From assembly GCA_007127175.1 (NCBI GenBank), contig SKZX01000401.1:1-12757 (forward strand): a DNA stretch of 12,757 nucleotides. Reading direction: 5' to 3'. Positions 6,962 to 12,757 of the stretch are shown in pieces (position 1 is the first letter of the stretch; every line of letters begins with the position of its first letter). A program made the translations under genes and the position numbers. The stretch comes from Desulfobacterales bacterium (GTDB lineage Bacteria > Desulfobacterota > Desulfobacteria > Desulfobacterales > Desulfosalsimonadaceae). The notes below the pieces were generated by a model, which was given only the letters and a program-made list of their open reading frames with translations, ran no database searches and was not told the DNA's origin.

Positions 6962-9034
6962 ATGATCGCTGCAATTCTTATGATGGGGGGGCTGGGAATT
7001 ATAATCGGTTCCGGCCTGGCCGTGGCATCCAGAGTTTTTTACGTTTACGTCGATCCCCTGGTTGAAAAAATCGATGACCTTCTTCCCGGGGCCAATTGCG
7101 GGGGGTGCGGATATCCCGGATGCGCTCCGAACGCCGAAGCGATCGCCAGGGGGAAGGCATCGCCGGCGTCCTGCGTTGCGGGGGGTGCGGACCTTGCCGA
7201 AGCCATCGCCGCCGTCATGGGAATGACTGTCGAAGCAAAAGAGCCCGATATCGCGCGCCCGGGTTGTACCTACAGCGTGGAAAAAGCGGCGAAAAAATAT
7301 GAGTACGCCGGCCTGAGCGACTGCCAGGCCGCATCCCTGCTCTACGGCGGAATGAAAATATGCGATATCGGATGCCTGGGCCTTGCCTCATGCATGCGCG
7401 CCTGCCCGTTTGACGCCATCATCATGGGAAAGGACGGCCTTCCCATCGTTCTGGAGGACAAATGCACGGGCTGCGGCACATGCGAGAGGGTATGCCCCAA
7501 GCACATCATCAAGCTGTCATCGGTGACCCGCCGTATTCTCCAGGAATACACCACGGACGACTGCACCACGCCCTGCCAGCGCGCCTGCCCCGCAGGGATT
7601 AATATCTGCGAATATATCCGTCATATCAGCGAGCAGGATTATTCCAAGGCCGTCCAGGTGATCAAGGAGCGCAACCCGTTCCCGACGGTTATCGGCCGGA
7701 TCTGTCCGAGGCCCTGCGAAAATGAATGTCGGCGGCACCTGGTGGATGAGCCGGTTGCCATCAACTTCCTGAAACGCTACGCAGCCGATGTCGAAATGGA
7801 GAGCAAAAAACGGTCCCAACCCTTTGCAGCGCCTGCCACCAACCGGAAGATCGCCGTTGTCGGCGGCGGTGTGGAAGGTTTGTCCGCCGCATTTTTCGCC
7901 GCACGGCTTGGGCATGCGCCTACCGTTTTTGAGGCAACTTCACAGCTCGGCGGCCTGCTCCGGAAAGCCATTGCAAGCTACCGCCTGCCCCATGATGTGC
8001 TTGACTGGGATATCGAAGGCGTTCGTGAAATGGGTGTCAACATGGTTACCAATGCCACCCTTGGCCGGGACTTCACCATCGCATCCCTTCTCAAGGATGA
8101 TTTTGAGGCCGTGCTCCTTGCATCCGGCGGGTTTGACAGCCGGGCTGAAAGGCTTGGCGGATCTGGAATCGAGGAGCCGGTACCGGGTGTTCACCTGCTC
8201 ATCGACGTCATCAAGAGCGGCATGGCGAACAACGGAAAAATAAGAATCCAAAAGGATGTCGTCATCGCCGGCGGACCCGAAGTCGCATCCATTGCAGTGG
8301 ACATCTGTAAAAACCTCGGCGCCGCAAATATTTCCCTGCTCTTCCGGGGGCGGGAAGAAGACCTGGGCCTTGATCCCAAACAGATGGCGCAGCTTGAAAA
8401 AAGCGGGGCGAACCTCATATACAATGCATCCATCACCCGGTTAAACGGGGAAGACAACCGCCTCACGGCCGTTGAATATGAAGACCGGACGAGCAAAAAA
8501 ACCTATGTGATTGCTGCGGATAATCTCCTGATTGATTCAGGCAGGCTGCCGGAAATGATCTTCAGACGGACCGGAACGGCCGATGGTGAAGAATCCGGCG
8601 CACAACCCGGAGAACCGGTCTACTGGCAAGGCCTCCAGCCCTATAACAACCCCTTCTACAGTGAAGAAAAAGGGCTGCTCTCCGCCGGGGAACCGGTAAC
8701 GGACTACAGCGCCGCCATCCGTGCCATTGCCGGCGGACGGCGATCGGCCGCATCCGTGCACATGATCATGTATGACATGGGCCTTGCGCTTCCGGAAAAG
8801 GTCGTAAATGCCGAAACCGTGATGCAGGATGTCAATGAACTGGAGAATGTCAATCCCATAAAGCGGAATATCATGCCCGCCTGCGCCGTATCGGAAGTGT
8901 CCGAAAAATGCCCGGAAGTCGAGCTGGGCTTTTCCGAGGAAGGGGCGCGGACAGAGGCCTTCCGGTGCCTGAAATGCGGCATCATCTGCTACATGCCGGA
9001 CCATCAGCGCCGGGACTTAAAAAAAGCGGGCTGA
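6962..9034 (+). CDS. rnfB: RnfB-GltD fusion: membrane-anchored polyferredoxin joined to an FAD/NAD(P)H oxidoreductase
   Basis: This 690-residue fusion is likely to move electrons between NAD(P)H via flavin and ferredoxin-type clusters at the membrane. Residues 1-27 form one hydrophobic helix. Residues 46-71 carry the RnfB cluster motif CGGCGYPGC plus Cys71. Two further 4Fe-4S motifs follow: Cys133/137/143/147 (CMRACPFDAI) and Cys167/170/173/177. From about residue 196 a GltD/NfnB-like part begins: Cys200/204/208 (CTTPCQRACPAGINIC), then NPFPTVIGRICPRPCENEC with Cys247/251/255, a dinucleotide fold GGGVEGLSAA (300-309) ending in Glu323, a second nucleotide fold AGGPEVA (about 436-442), and a C-terminal flavin block AGEPVTDYSAAIRAIAGG. 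The latter has Glu577 where relatives have Asp. The tail has cysteines RCLKCGIIC (Cys669/672/676). GGAG lies 7 bases before the ATG. No rnfA, C, D, E or G gene is present. The domain calls are firm; the direction of electron flow is inference. Confidence 0.9.
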   Translation: MIAAILMMGGLGIIIGSGLAVASRVFYVYVDPLVEKIDDLLPGANCGGCGYPGCAPNAEAIARGKASPASCVAGGADLAEAIAAVMGMTVEAKEPDIARPGCTYSVEKAAKKYEYAGLSDCQAASLLYGGMKICDIGCLGLASCMRACPFDAIIMGKDGLPIVLEDKCTGCGTCERVCPKHIIKLSSVTRRILQEYTTDDCTTPCQRACPAGINICEYIRHISEQDYSKAVQVIKERNPFPTVIGRICPRPCENECRRHLVDEPVAINFLKRYAADVEMESKKRSQPFAAPATNRKIAVVGGGVEGLSAAFFAARLGHAPTVFEATSQLGGLLRKAIASYRLPHDVLDWDIEGVREMGVNMVTNATLGRDFTIASLLKDDFEAVLLASGGFDSRAERLGGSGIEEPVPGVHLLIDVIKSGMANNGKIRIQKDVVIAGGPEVASIAVDICKNLGAANISLLFRGREEDLGLDPKQMAQLEKSGANLIYNASITRLNGEDNRLTAVEYEDRTSKKTYVIAADNLLIDSGRLPEMIFRRTGTADGEESGAQPGEPVYWQGLQPYNNPFYSEEKGLLSAGEPVTDYSAAIRAIAGGRRSAASVHMIMYDMGLALPEKVVNAETVMQDVNELENVNPIKRNIMPACAVSEVSEKCPEVELGFSEEGARTEAFRCLKCGIICYMPDHQRRDLKKAG

Positions 9035-9047
9035 TCGCTTAACCCTT

Positions 9048-9527
9048 ATGGCCAAGGAAACAGCAATCGTTATAGACCTTTCGGGGGATTACGCCCTCGT
9101 CCGCACAGAGCGGACCGCCGGTTGTGCGGCATGTTCCGAAAGGAACCTCTGCAACAGCCTGGGCGGTGGAAAAGACATGACATTTCTGGCCGTAAACCCG
9201 GTTGGGGCAAAACAGGGGGACACGGTCCTGCTGGATTTCAAATCACTGCGGCTTCTGCAATTATCTTTTCTGCTCTATATTTTCCCGATCATGGTGTTGG
9301 TCGCCGGAGCGGTCGTGGGAGACAGGATGGCCCCGGCATACGGCATCGACCCGTCCATCGGCGCAGCCGGTCTCGGGTTTGCCGCGTTCTTCATATCCAT
9401 CGGCGTGATCCTGCTTCTGGAGAAAAAAGCCAAAAAAACGGATAAATATAAACCCGTCATACTGACCGTAAAAAAACCGGGCCCGCCATCGCCGCCGCCG
9501 GAAAACTGCGAGCATCTGAAAAAATGA
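9048..9527 (+). CDS. rseC: RseC/MucC-family membrane protein (SoxR-reducing system RseC)
   Basis: This is a small inner-membrane protein of 159 residues, usual size for RseC. Members are known as positive regulators of sigma-E and as part of the Rsx/Rnf system that reduces SoxR in Escherichia coli, and are often encoded beside rnf genes in anaerobes. The N-terminal domain carries Cys26, Cys29 and Cys35 (CAACSERNLC), matching the family's cysteine motif, followed by NPVGAKQGDTVLLDF. Two membrane helices lie at about residues 70-90 and 101-121, and the tail is basic and Pro/Lys-rich. It starts 13 bases after the rnfB-gltD stop and lacks a clear ribosome binding site, so it probably depends on translational coupling. 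The pairing suggests it is a membrane partner or assembly factor of the fusion protein. That role is inferred from association, not seen directly. Confidence 0.85.
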   Translation: MAKETAIVIDLSGDYALVRTERTAGCAACSERNLCNSLGGGKDMTFLAVNPVGAKQGDTVLLDFKSLRLLQLSFLLYIFPIMVLVAGAVVGDRMAPAYGIDPSIGAAGLGFAAFFISIGVILLLEKKAKKTDKYKPVILTVKKPGPPSPPPENCEHLKK

Positions 9528-9562
9528 TGCAGGGGGAATTTCAGAGCCCCTGACAATCATCA
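9519..9562 (-). terminator. Intrinsic terminator of the methyltransferase-amrS-kamA-like unit
   Basis: Read on the minus strand, CAGGGG (9552-9547) pairs with CCCCTG (9535-9530) around a 11-base loop. The stem is extended by TGATG (9562-9558) pairing with CATCA (9529-9525) across a 5-base bulge, and T6 follows directly (9524-9519). It overlaps the last codons of both the KamA-family gene and rseC. On the plus strand no T-run follows, so it should stop leftward transcription better than rightward. Confidence 0.6.
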
Positions 9563-10572
9563 AAAGCCCGGTTTCCGTTTTGAACGCACGGTTTTGCTGA
9601 CACGGGCATCTTGCCGCTAATCCCTTGATGATCCCTGACGTAATGCGGTATCCCTATCCCTGAAATCCGCTGTCTCAAATTTTCCATGATATGAAGCCCC
9701 TTTTCAACCGGCACATTGAAATGCGCCGTCCCCTTCACCGGGTCCGGGTGATGGAGGTAATAGGGGCGAACTCTGCACGCAAGCAGCTTTTCCATGAGCG
9801 CGGCCAGGGTGTCCGGATCGTCATTAACGCCTTTCAACAGCACGGTCTGGCTGCCCAGGACAATACCGGCATCGGCTAGCATGGCGCATGCGTTTGCGGC
9901 TTCACCGGTCAATTCATCGGGATGGTTGAACTGGATGTTGATATATAACGGCGCAAAACGCTGCAATATATCAACAAGGCTGATGGTTATCCGCTGGGGG
10001 AGAACGCAGGGAACCCGGGTATGAATCCGCAGGCGCCCGACATGTGAAACGCTCTTCAACCGTGACAGGATATCGTTTAAAAAATCATCTTGCAAAAGCA
10101 GGGGATCGCCCCCGGAAAGAATCACTTCCCTGATTGCCGGGGTTGAACGGATATACGCTTCAACCGGCTCAACATCAAGCGGGCCAACCGTTTTTTTAAG
10201 GCCCGCGTTTCTTTTGCGCATGCAGTATCGGCAATACACCGCACATTGGCCCGAAACAAGAAACAAAACCCGGTCCGGGTAACGATGCACCAGGTATGGC
10301 ACGGGCGACCGTTGGGTTTCAAAGAAAGGGTCTTCCTGCGTGAACCCGTTTTCATCCAGTTCACGGGGGTCTGGAATGACCTGGCGGGCAATCGGATCGG
10401 ACGATTGCCTGAGCAGCGACAGAAAATAAGGATTGATGCGCATCGGGTAGCGCCGGATAACCGGTGCAAGGGCCTCCGTGGATATATCAAACCATTGGCC
10501 AAGCATCTCCGCTGAAACGACGCTGTCTCCCAGCATCTTCTGCCACGGGGCTGACTTGCCTTCCTTACGCAT
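9541..10572 (-). CDS. KamA/EpmB-family radical SAM enzyme (lysine 2,3-aminomutase-like), short form
   Basis: This is a radical SAM, pyridoxal-phosphate enzyme of the lysine 2,3-aminomutase family. It has 343 residues, shorter than typical KamA (about 416) and close to EpmB (about 342). Cys110/114/117 in CAVYCRYCMRKR bind the 4Fe-4S cluster, and Arg119 matches a conserved KamA active-site arginine. The blocks EVILSGGDPLLL, RITISLVDILQRF, FNHPDELTGEA and GIVLGSQTVLLKGVND follow KamA closely. Asp277 (HHPDPVKG) and Asp314 (VRDHQG) align with the two aspartates that hold the substrate epsilon-amino group in clostridial KamA, and Lys321 (GKMPV) aligns with the PLP lysine. The C-terminal cysteine-rich domain of KamA is missing. 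It overlaps amrS by 8 bases and has no strong ribosome binding site, so it is probably coupled. Lysine, a lysine-like substrate, or a protein lysine (as for EpmB on EF-P) are all possible. No EF-P or epmA is in the window. Confidence 0.88.
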   Translation of the reverse strand: MRKEGKSAPWQKMLGDSVVSAEMLGQWFDISTEALAPVIRRYPMRINPYFLSLLRQSSDPIARQVIPDPRELDENGFTQEDPFFETQRSPVPYLVHRYPDRVLFLVSGQCAVYCRYCMRKRNAGLKKTVGPLDVEPVEAYIRSTPAIREVILSGGDPLLLQDDFLNDILSRLKSVSHVGRLRIHTRVPCVLPQRITISLVDILQRFAPLYINIQFNHPDELTGEAANACAMLADAGIVLGSQTVLLKGVNDDPDTLAALMEKLLACRVRPYYLHHPDPVKGTAHFNVPVEKGLHIMENLRQRISGIGIPHYVRDHQGISGKMPVSAKPCVQNGNRAFDDCQGL

Positions 10573-11587
10573 CCTGAAGCCCGACCCCGTGAATGGGTTC
10601 CCCGCAATCCGGGCACCGGCTGTCTTTGACCCGGTTTTGCAGAACCATGAAACCGCTTCTTGCGATCACCTGGCTGCCGCAGCCGGGGCAGGCCGTGCTT
10701 TCTGTCCCCAGCCCGGGCATATTGCCCGTATAAACGTATTTGAGTCCCGTGTCGATCCCGATTTGCCGGGCTTCCATGAGCTTTGCCCCGCCTGTTGCGG
10801 GCCGGTCGGTAAGCCGGTAGGTCGGGTGGAACCGGCTCACGTGCCAGGGCGTGTGCTCACCCAGGGATTCGGCGATAAACCCCGCCAGGTCCCCGAGCTC
10901 CCCGGCGCTGTCGTTCAGCCCCGGGATGACCAGGGTCGTCACCTCGATGAAAATGCCCAGGCGCCGCATTCCCCTAAGCGTGTTCAGCACCGGTGCGAGC
11001 TTTGCACTGCACTGTTCTTCGTAGAAAATTTCCGTAAACGCCTTCAAATCCACGTTGGCTGCGTCCAGGAAAGGCGCAACCCTATCAAGGGCGGCTGCCG
11101 TCATGTACCCGTTGGTCACGAAAACATTTTTGAGCCCTTTTTCGTGGGCGAGCTGCGCTGTTTTCAAGGCCAGCTCGAAAAAGACCGTCGGCTCGGTATA
11201 CGTGTAGGAAATGCTCTTGCACCCCGTTTTCAGTGCTTCATCGACGATCTGCTCAGGCGTGAAGGGGTGCCCCATGATCCGCCCGGAATGGTCGGTTGCC
11301 ATGTGGGCGATATCGGCGTTCTGGCAGAAGCGGCACCGGAAATTGCACCCCACGGTGCCGATGCTGTAGGACAGGCTGCCGGGATAGAAATGGTATAGGG
11401 GTTTTTTTTCTATGGGGTCGATGTTTCTGGCAATGACCTTGTCATACACCAGGGTCTCAAGGGTGCCGGCCCGGTTTTCCCGGACACTGCAAATCCCACG
11501 TTTGCCGTCTTTGATTGCGCACCGGTGCGCGCAAAGCCCGCATTGGACGACATTGTCCTTGACCCGTTCATACAGCAACGCTTCCAT
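10565..11587 (-). CDS. amrS: AmrS: AmmeMemoRadiSam-system radical SAM enzyme, PflA-like
   Basis: This is the radical SAM member of the AmmeMemoRadiSam group, related to pyruvate formate-lyase activating enzymes. The precise reaction is not known to me. It has 340 residues, normal for the family. An N-terminal cysteine group (Cys16/19/23/33, in CGLCAHRC and GICSVREN) precedes the radical SAM motif CNFRCRFCQN (Cys81/85/88). Further blocks are SYTYTEPTVF, VFVTNGYM, ANVDLKAF, EVTTLVIPGLND and WHVSRFHPTYRL, all characteristic of AmrS. A C-terminal zinc-ribbon-like end has Cys300/303 and Cys325/328. GGAGGG lies 6 bases before the ATG. It follows the methyltransferase by 36 bases, and its TAA overlaps the start of the KamA-family gene. 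The MEMO and AMMECR1 partners that name the system are not in the window. Confidence 0.92.
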   Translation of the reverse strand: MEALLYERVKDNVVQCGLCAHRCAIKDGKRGICSVRENRAGTLETLVYDKVIARNIDPIEKKPLYHFYPGSLSYSIGTVGCNFRCRFCQNADIAHMATDHSGRIMGHPFTPEQIVDEALKTGCKSISYTYTEPTVFFELALKTAQLAHEKGLKNVFVTNGYMTAAALDRVAPFLDAANVDLKAFTEIFYEEQCSAKLAPVLNTLRGMRRLGIFIEVTTLVIPGLNDSAGELGDLAGFIAESLGEHTPWHVSRFHPTYRLTDRPATGGAKLMEARQIGIDTGLKYVYTGNMPGLGTESTACPGCGSQVIARSGFMVLQNRVKDSRCPDCGEPIHGVGLQDA

Positions 11588-11623
11588 GGTGAACCCTCCG
11601 GTACGACATCTCAGGAATTATGA

Positions 11624-12451
11624 CTATCGGTTCGACGACCGCTTTTCCGGGCTGCCGCCGCTTTGCGCCCCGGCCGCTTCCCCGTTGTACCTGCGGCAGC
11701 TGGCCACACGGTTTCCGGCGGCCGCTTTTGACTCGACCCTTGTCTTCAGCGCAAGGGGCATGGCCTGAAACCGGGGTACCGGTATCGCCTTGATGCCGGC
11801 AAAGGCGCCGAACGGATTTTTCTCCAGGTAACCACCGGCTTCGAGTCGGTAGCAGGGGCCGCGCGTGCTGCCTGGAAACTGCAATGCTGTTTTCCAGATG
11901 ACCGGCACCGGCCCAAGACGCCTGAAAATCATCTCTTTCACCTCGCCGATGCTGAAAAACCGGGCCTGACTGTAAATCGATGTTGTAAAAAACGCGCGGA
12001 CTCTCAACTGGGTCGTGTATGCCGAGTGCCTGTTCAGTATCCCGATAAACACGCTGTCTTTGGCCACCCGGCATGCCTCGGCAATGGCTTCATACGGGTT
12101 TTTCGAAAACTCCAGCGTCAGAAACAGGCTCGCGTGATTGAACGCATTGTCCGAAAACGGCAGGTCCTCGGCAAAGCCCCGGTGAAAATCAACACGGTGG
12201 CCGAGTTTTTCTTTTGCGATCGCCAGCATGGCGCCGGACGGATCGATCCCGGTCAGGTTGATCCCCTTGCCGAGATACGGTTTGATGCTCTCGCCTGTAC
12301 CGCAGCCGATATCCAGCAGGCTTTCCCCGCATACCGGCCGCAGCATGGACGTCATCAGGCGCATCTCAAGATCGAGGGCGGCCCTGTTTTTTTCATCGGC
12401 CATCCATTCTTCGTAACGTCTGGCATCCTCTGTGTCGAATATATACCCCAT
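11624..12451 (-). CDS. Class I SAM-dependent methyltransferase, substrate unknown
   Basis: This is a Rossmann-fold methyltransferase of 275 residues from the chosen ATG. The SAM-binding motif I reads LLDIGCGTGES (about residues 45-55), followed by GIDPSGAMLAIAKEKLG (motif II), GFAEDLPFSDNAF (motif III-IV region) and RVAKDSVFIGILNR, which together fit the Methyltransf_11 group. After the domain comes a conserved-looking segment, EKNPFGAFAGI, and then about 35 residues of Gly/Ala/Ser/Arg-rich tail that may be unstructured. An in-frame TTG at 12487 would add 12 residues but falls inside a leader hairpin. The ATG at 12451 gives the natural MGYIFDTEDARRYEEW start. Neither has a strong ribosome binding site. 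It leads the unit with AmrS and the KamA-family enzyme and uses SAM like both, but a shared pathway is only inferred. Confidence 0.85.
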   Translation of the reverse strand: MGYIFDTEDARRYEEWMADEKNRAALDLEMRLMTSMLRPVCGESLLDIGCGTGESIKPYLGKGINLTGIDPSGAMLAIAKEKLGHRVDFHRGFAEDLPFSDNAFNHASLFLTLEFSKNPYEAIAEACRVAKDSVFIGILNRHSAYTTQLRVRAFFTTSIYSQARFFSIGEVKEMIFRRLGPVPVIWKTALQFPGSTRGPCYRLEAGGYLEKNPFGAFAGIKAIPVPRFQAMPLALKTRVESKAAAGNRVASCRRYNGEAAGAQSGGSPEKRSSNR

Positions 12452-12465
12452 GCAAACACTAGTAA

Positions 12466-12496
12466 GCAAAAACAGCCTGTTTTGCAAGGCAAAACA
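12466..12496 (-). promoter_or_regulatory. Leader with two mutually exclusive hairpins before the methyltransferase
   Basis: On the minus strand three short arms follow each other: TGTTTTGC (12496-12489), GCAAAACAG (12485-12477) and CTGTTTTTGC (12475-12466). The middle arm can pair perfectly with the first (8 base pairs, 3-base loop) or with the third (one bulged base). It lies just downstream of the predicted transcription start near 12501 and 15 bases before the start codon. As double-stranded DNA, the first pair is also a good operator-type palindrome. Confidence 0.4.
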
Positions 12497-12507
12497 AGCA
12501 CCCGGGT

Positions 12508-12535
12508 ATGCTAAAAATCATATCGGAATTGTCAA
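12508..12535 (-). promoter_or_regulatory. Sigma-70-type promoter for the methyltransferase-amrS-kamA-like unit
   Basis: Read on the minus strand, TTGACA (12535-12530) is a perfect -35 hexamer. TAGCAT (12513-12508) matches the -10 consensus at 4 of 6 positions, and the spacer is 16 bases. Transcription would begin near 12501, giving a leader of about 50 bases before the ATG at 12451. Confidence 0.5.
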
Positions 12536-12545
12536 AGGTATCGGA

Positions 12546-12755
12546 TCAGCCAACCAATGGATGCAGGATCATACGTGCCCCATGAGAGGGATGAATAAGG
12601 TTAATTTCATTCAGGTTTAGGGGTGGGTTGGGGGTATTGCCCTCAGCAACTGTGAGGCCTTGGGATCGCTCTAAGGCTTGTTCCGCAACATCCTGTAAAC
12701 TCGCCCCTGATCGGGGCTCAAACAATACAGGATGTTTTGCTTCACTGCGCCAAGA
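12546..12755 (-). other. Unidentified open frame entering from the right edge, ending at TGA 12548-12546
   Basis: This frame stays open for 69 codons from the window edge to its stop and has no start codon that can be judged from here. The visible C-terminal text includes SLQDVAEQALERSQGL and NEINLIHPSHGARMILHP, which I do not recognise. It uses codons such as TTA, CTA, CGA and TCA that are rare in neighbouring genes, and a strong inverted repeat lies inside it. So it may be a foreign or remnant sequence or chance openness rather than a gene. A second minus-strand frame is also open from the edge for 28 codons (ending with a TAG at 12673-12671). Confidence 0.2.
12687..12736. repeat. Strong inverted repeat near the right edge
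   Basis: AACATCCTGTA (12687-12697) and TACAGGATGTT (12726-12736) are perfect 11-base inverted copies. Nested inside, GCGCC-like arms GCCCC (12703-12707) and GGGGC (12713-12717) form a second stem. Outside it, GC at 12685-12686 could pair with GC at 12739-12740 across a two-base bulge. Two smaller hairpins precede it: CCTCA/TGAGG at 12641-12657 and GCCTT/AAGGC at 12657-12677. The structure suits a dispersed repeat, the end of a mobile element or a regulatory hairpin; a T-run typical of a terminator is absent. Confidence 0.45.
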
Positions 12756-12757
12756 GC

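Noticed and set aside
10478..11398. A 306-codon plus-strand open frame opposite amrS
   Set aside because: It is the antisense of a well-supported radical SAM gene, has no recognisable motif, and its composition is that of a shadow frame.
12685..12740. The right-edge inverted repeat as an integron attC site
   Set aside because: The outer ends do not carry the RYYYAAC and GTTRRRY core sites needed for attC.
1..12757. CRISPR arrays, tRNA, rRNA or insertion-sequence transposase genes
   Set aside because: I saw no regularly spaced repeats, no tRNA or rRNA signatures and no transposase motifs in the window.

Overview
The window is about 12.8 kb of GC-rich bacterial DNA with short gaps between genes. 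It reads like an anaerobe. It has an RnfB-type iron-sulphur protein fused to a GltD-like flavoprotein, an RseC-family membrane protein, an AmrS-type radical SAM enzyme and a KamA-family radical SAM enzyme. This mix is typical of strict anaerobes. A Desulfobacterota (sulfate-reducer-like deltaproteobacterial) host is my best guess, but it is inferred from gene content only.

Region 1 (1-6595, all minus strand) reads as one possible transcription unit: E1-alpha, E1-beta, RND periplasmic adaptor, RND inner-membrane pump, then the start of a purine nucleoside phosphorylase that runs off the left edge. The two E1 genes encode a complete alpha2beta2 thiamine-diphosphate dehydrogenase of the acetoin/2-oxoacid type, with no E2 or E3 gene beside them. 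The adaptor and pump overlap by one base and form a tripartite efflux pair that lacks a local outer-membrane channel gene.

Region 2 (6596-6961) is a 366-base divergent intergenic stretch. It holds an operator-like palindrome, two successive hairpins each followed by a T-run on the plus strand, and a good -10 hexamer just before the next gene.

Region 3 (6962-9527, plus strand) is a two-gene unit: the 690-residue RnfB-GltD fusion, then RseC. It looks like a membrane-anchored electron-transfer module between NAD(P)H/flavin and ferredoxin-type clusters, without the other Rnf subunits nearby. This is the most interesting part of the window.

Region 4 (9541-12451, minus strand) is a convergent three-gene unit: a class I SAM-dependent methyltransferase, AmrS, and a short KamA-family aminomutase-like enzyme. 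AmrS and the KamA-family gene overlap by 8 bases. The unit has a recognisable promoter (12508-12535), a leader that can form two alternative hairpins, and an intrinsic terminator overlapping the end of rseC.

Region 5 (12452-12757) is mostly non-genic. It contains a strong inverted repeat near the right edge and an unidentified open frame that enters from outside the window and whose codon use differs from its neighbours.
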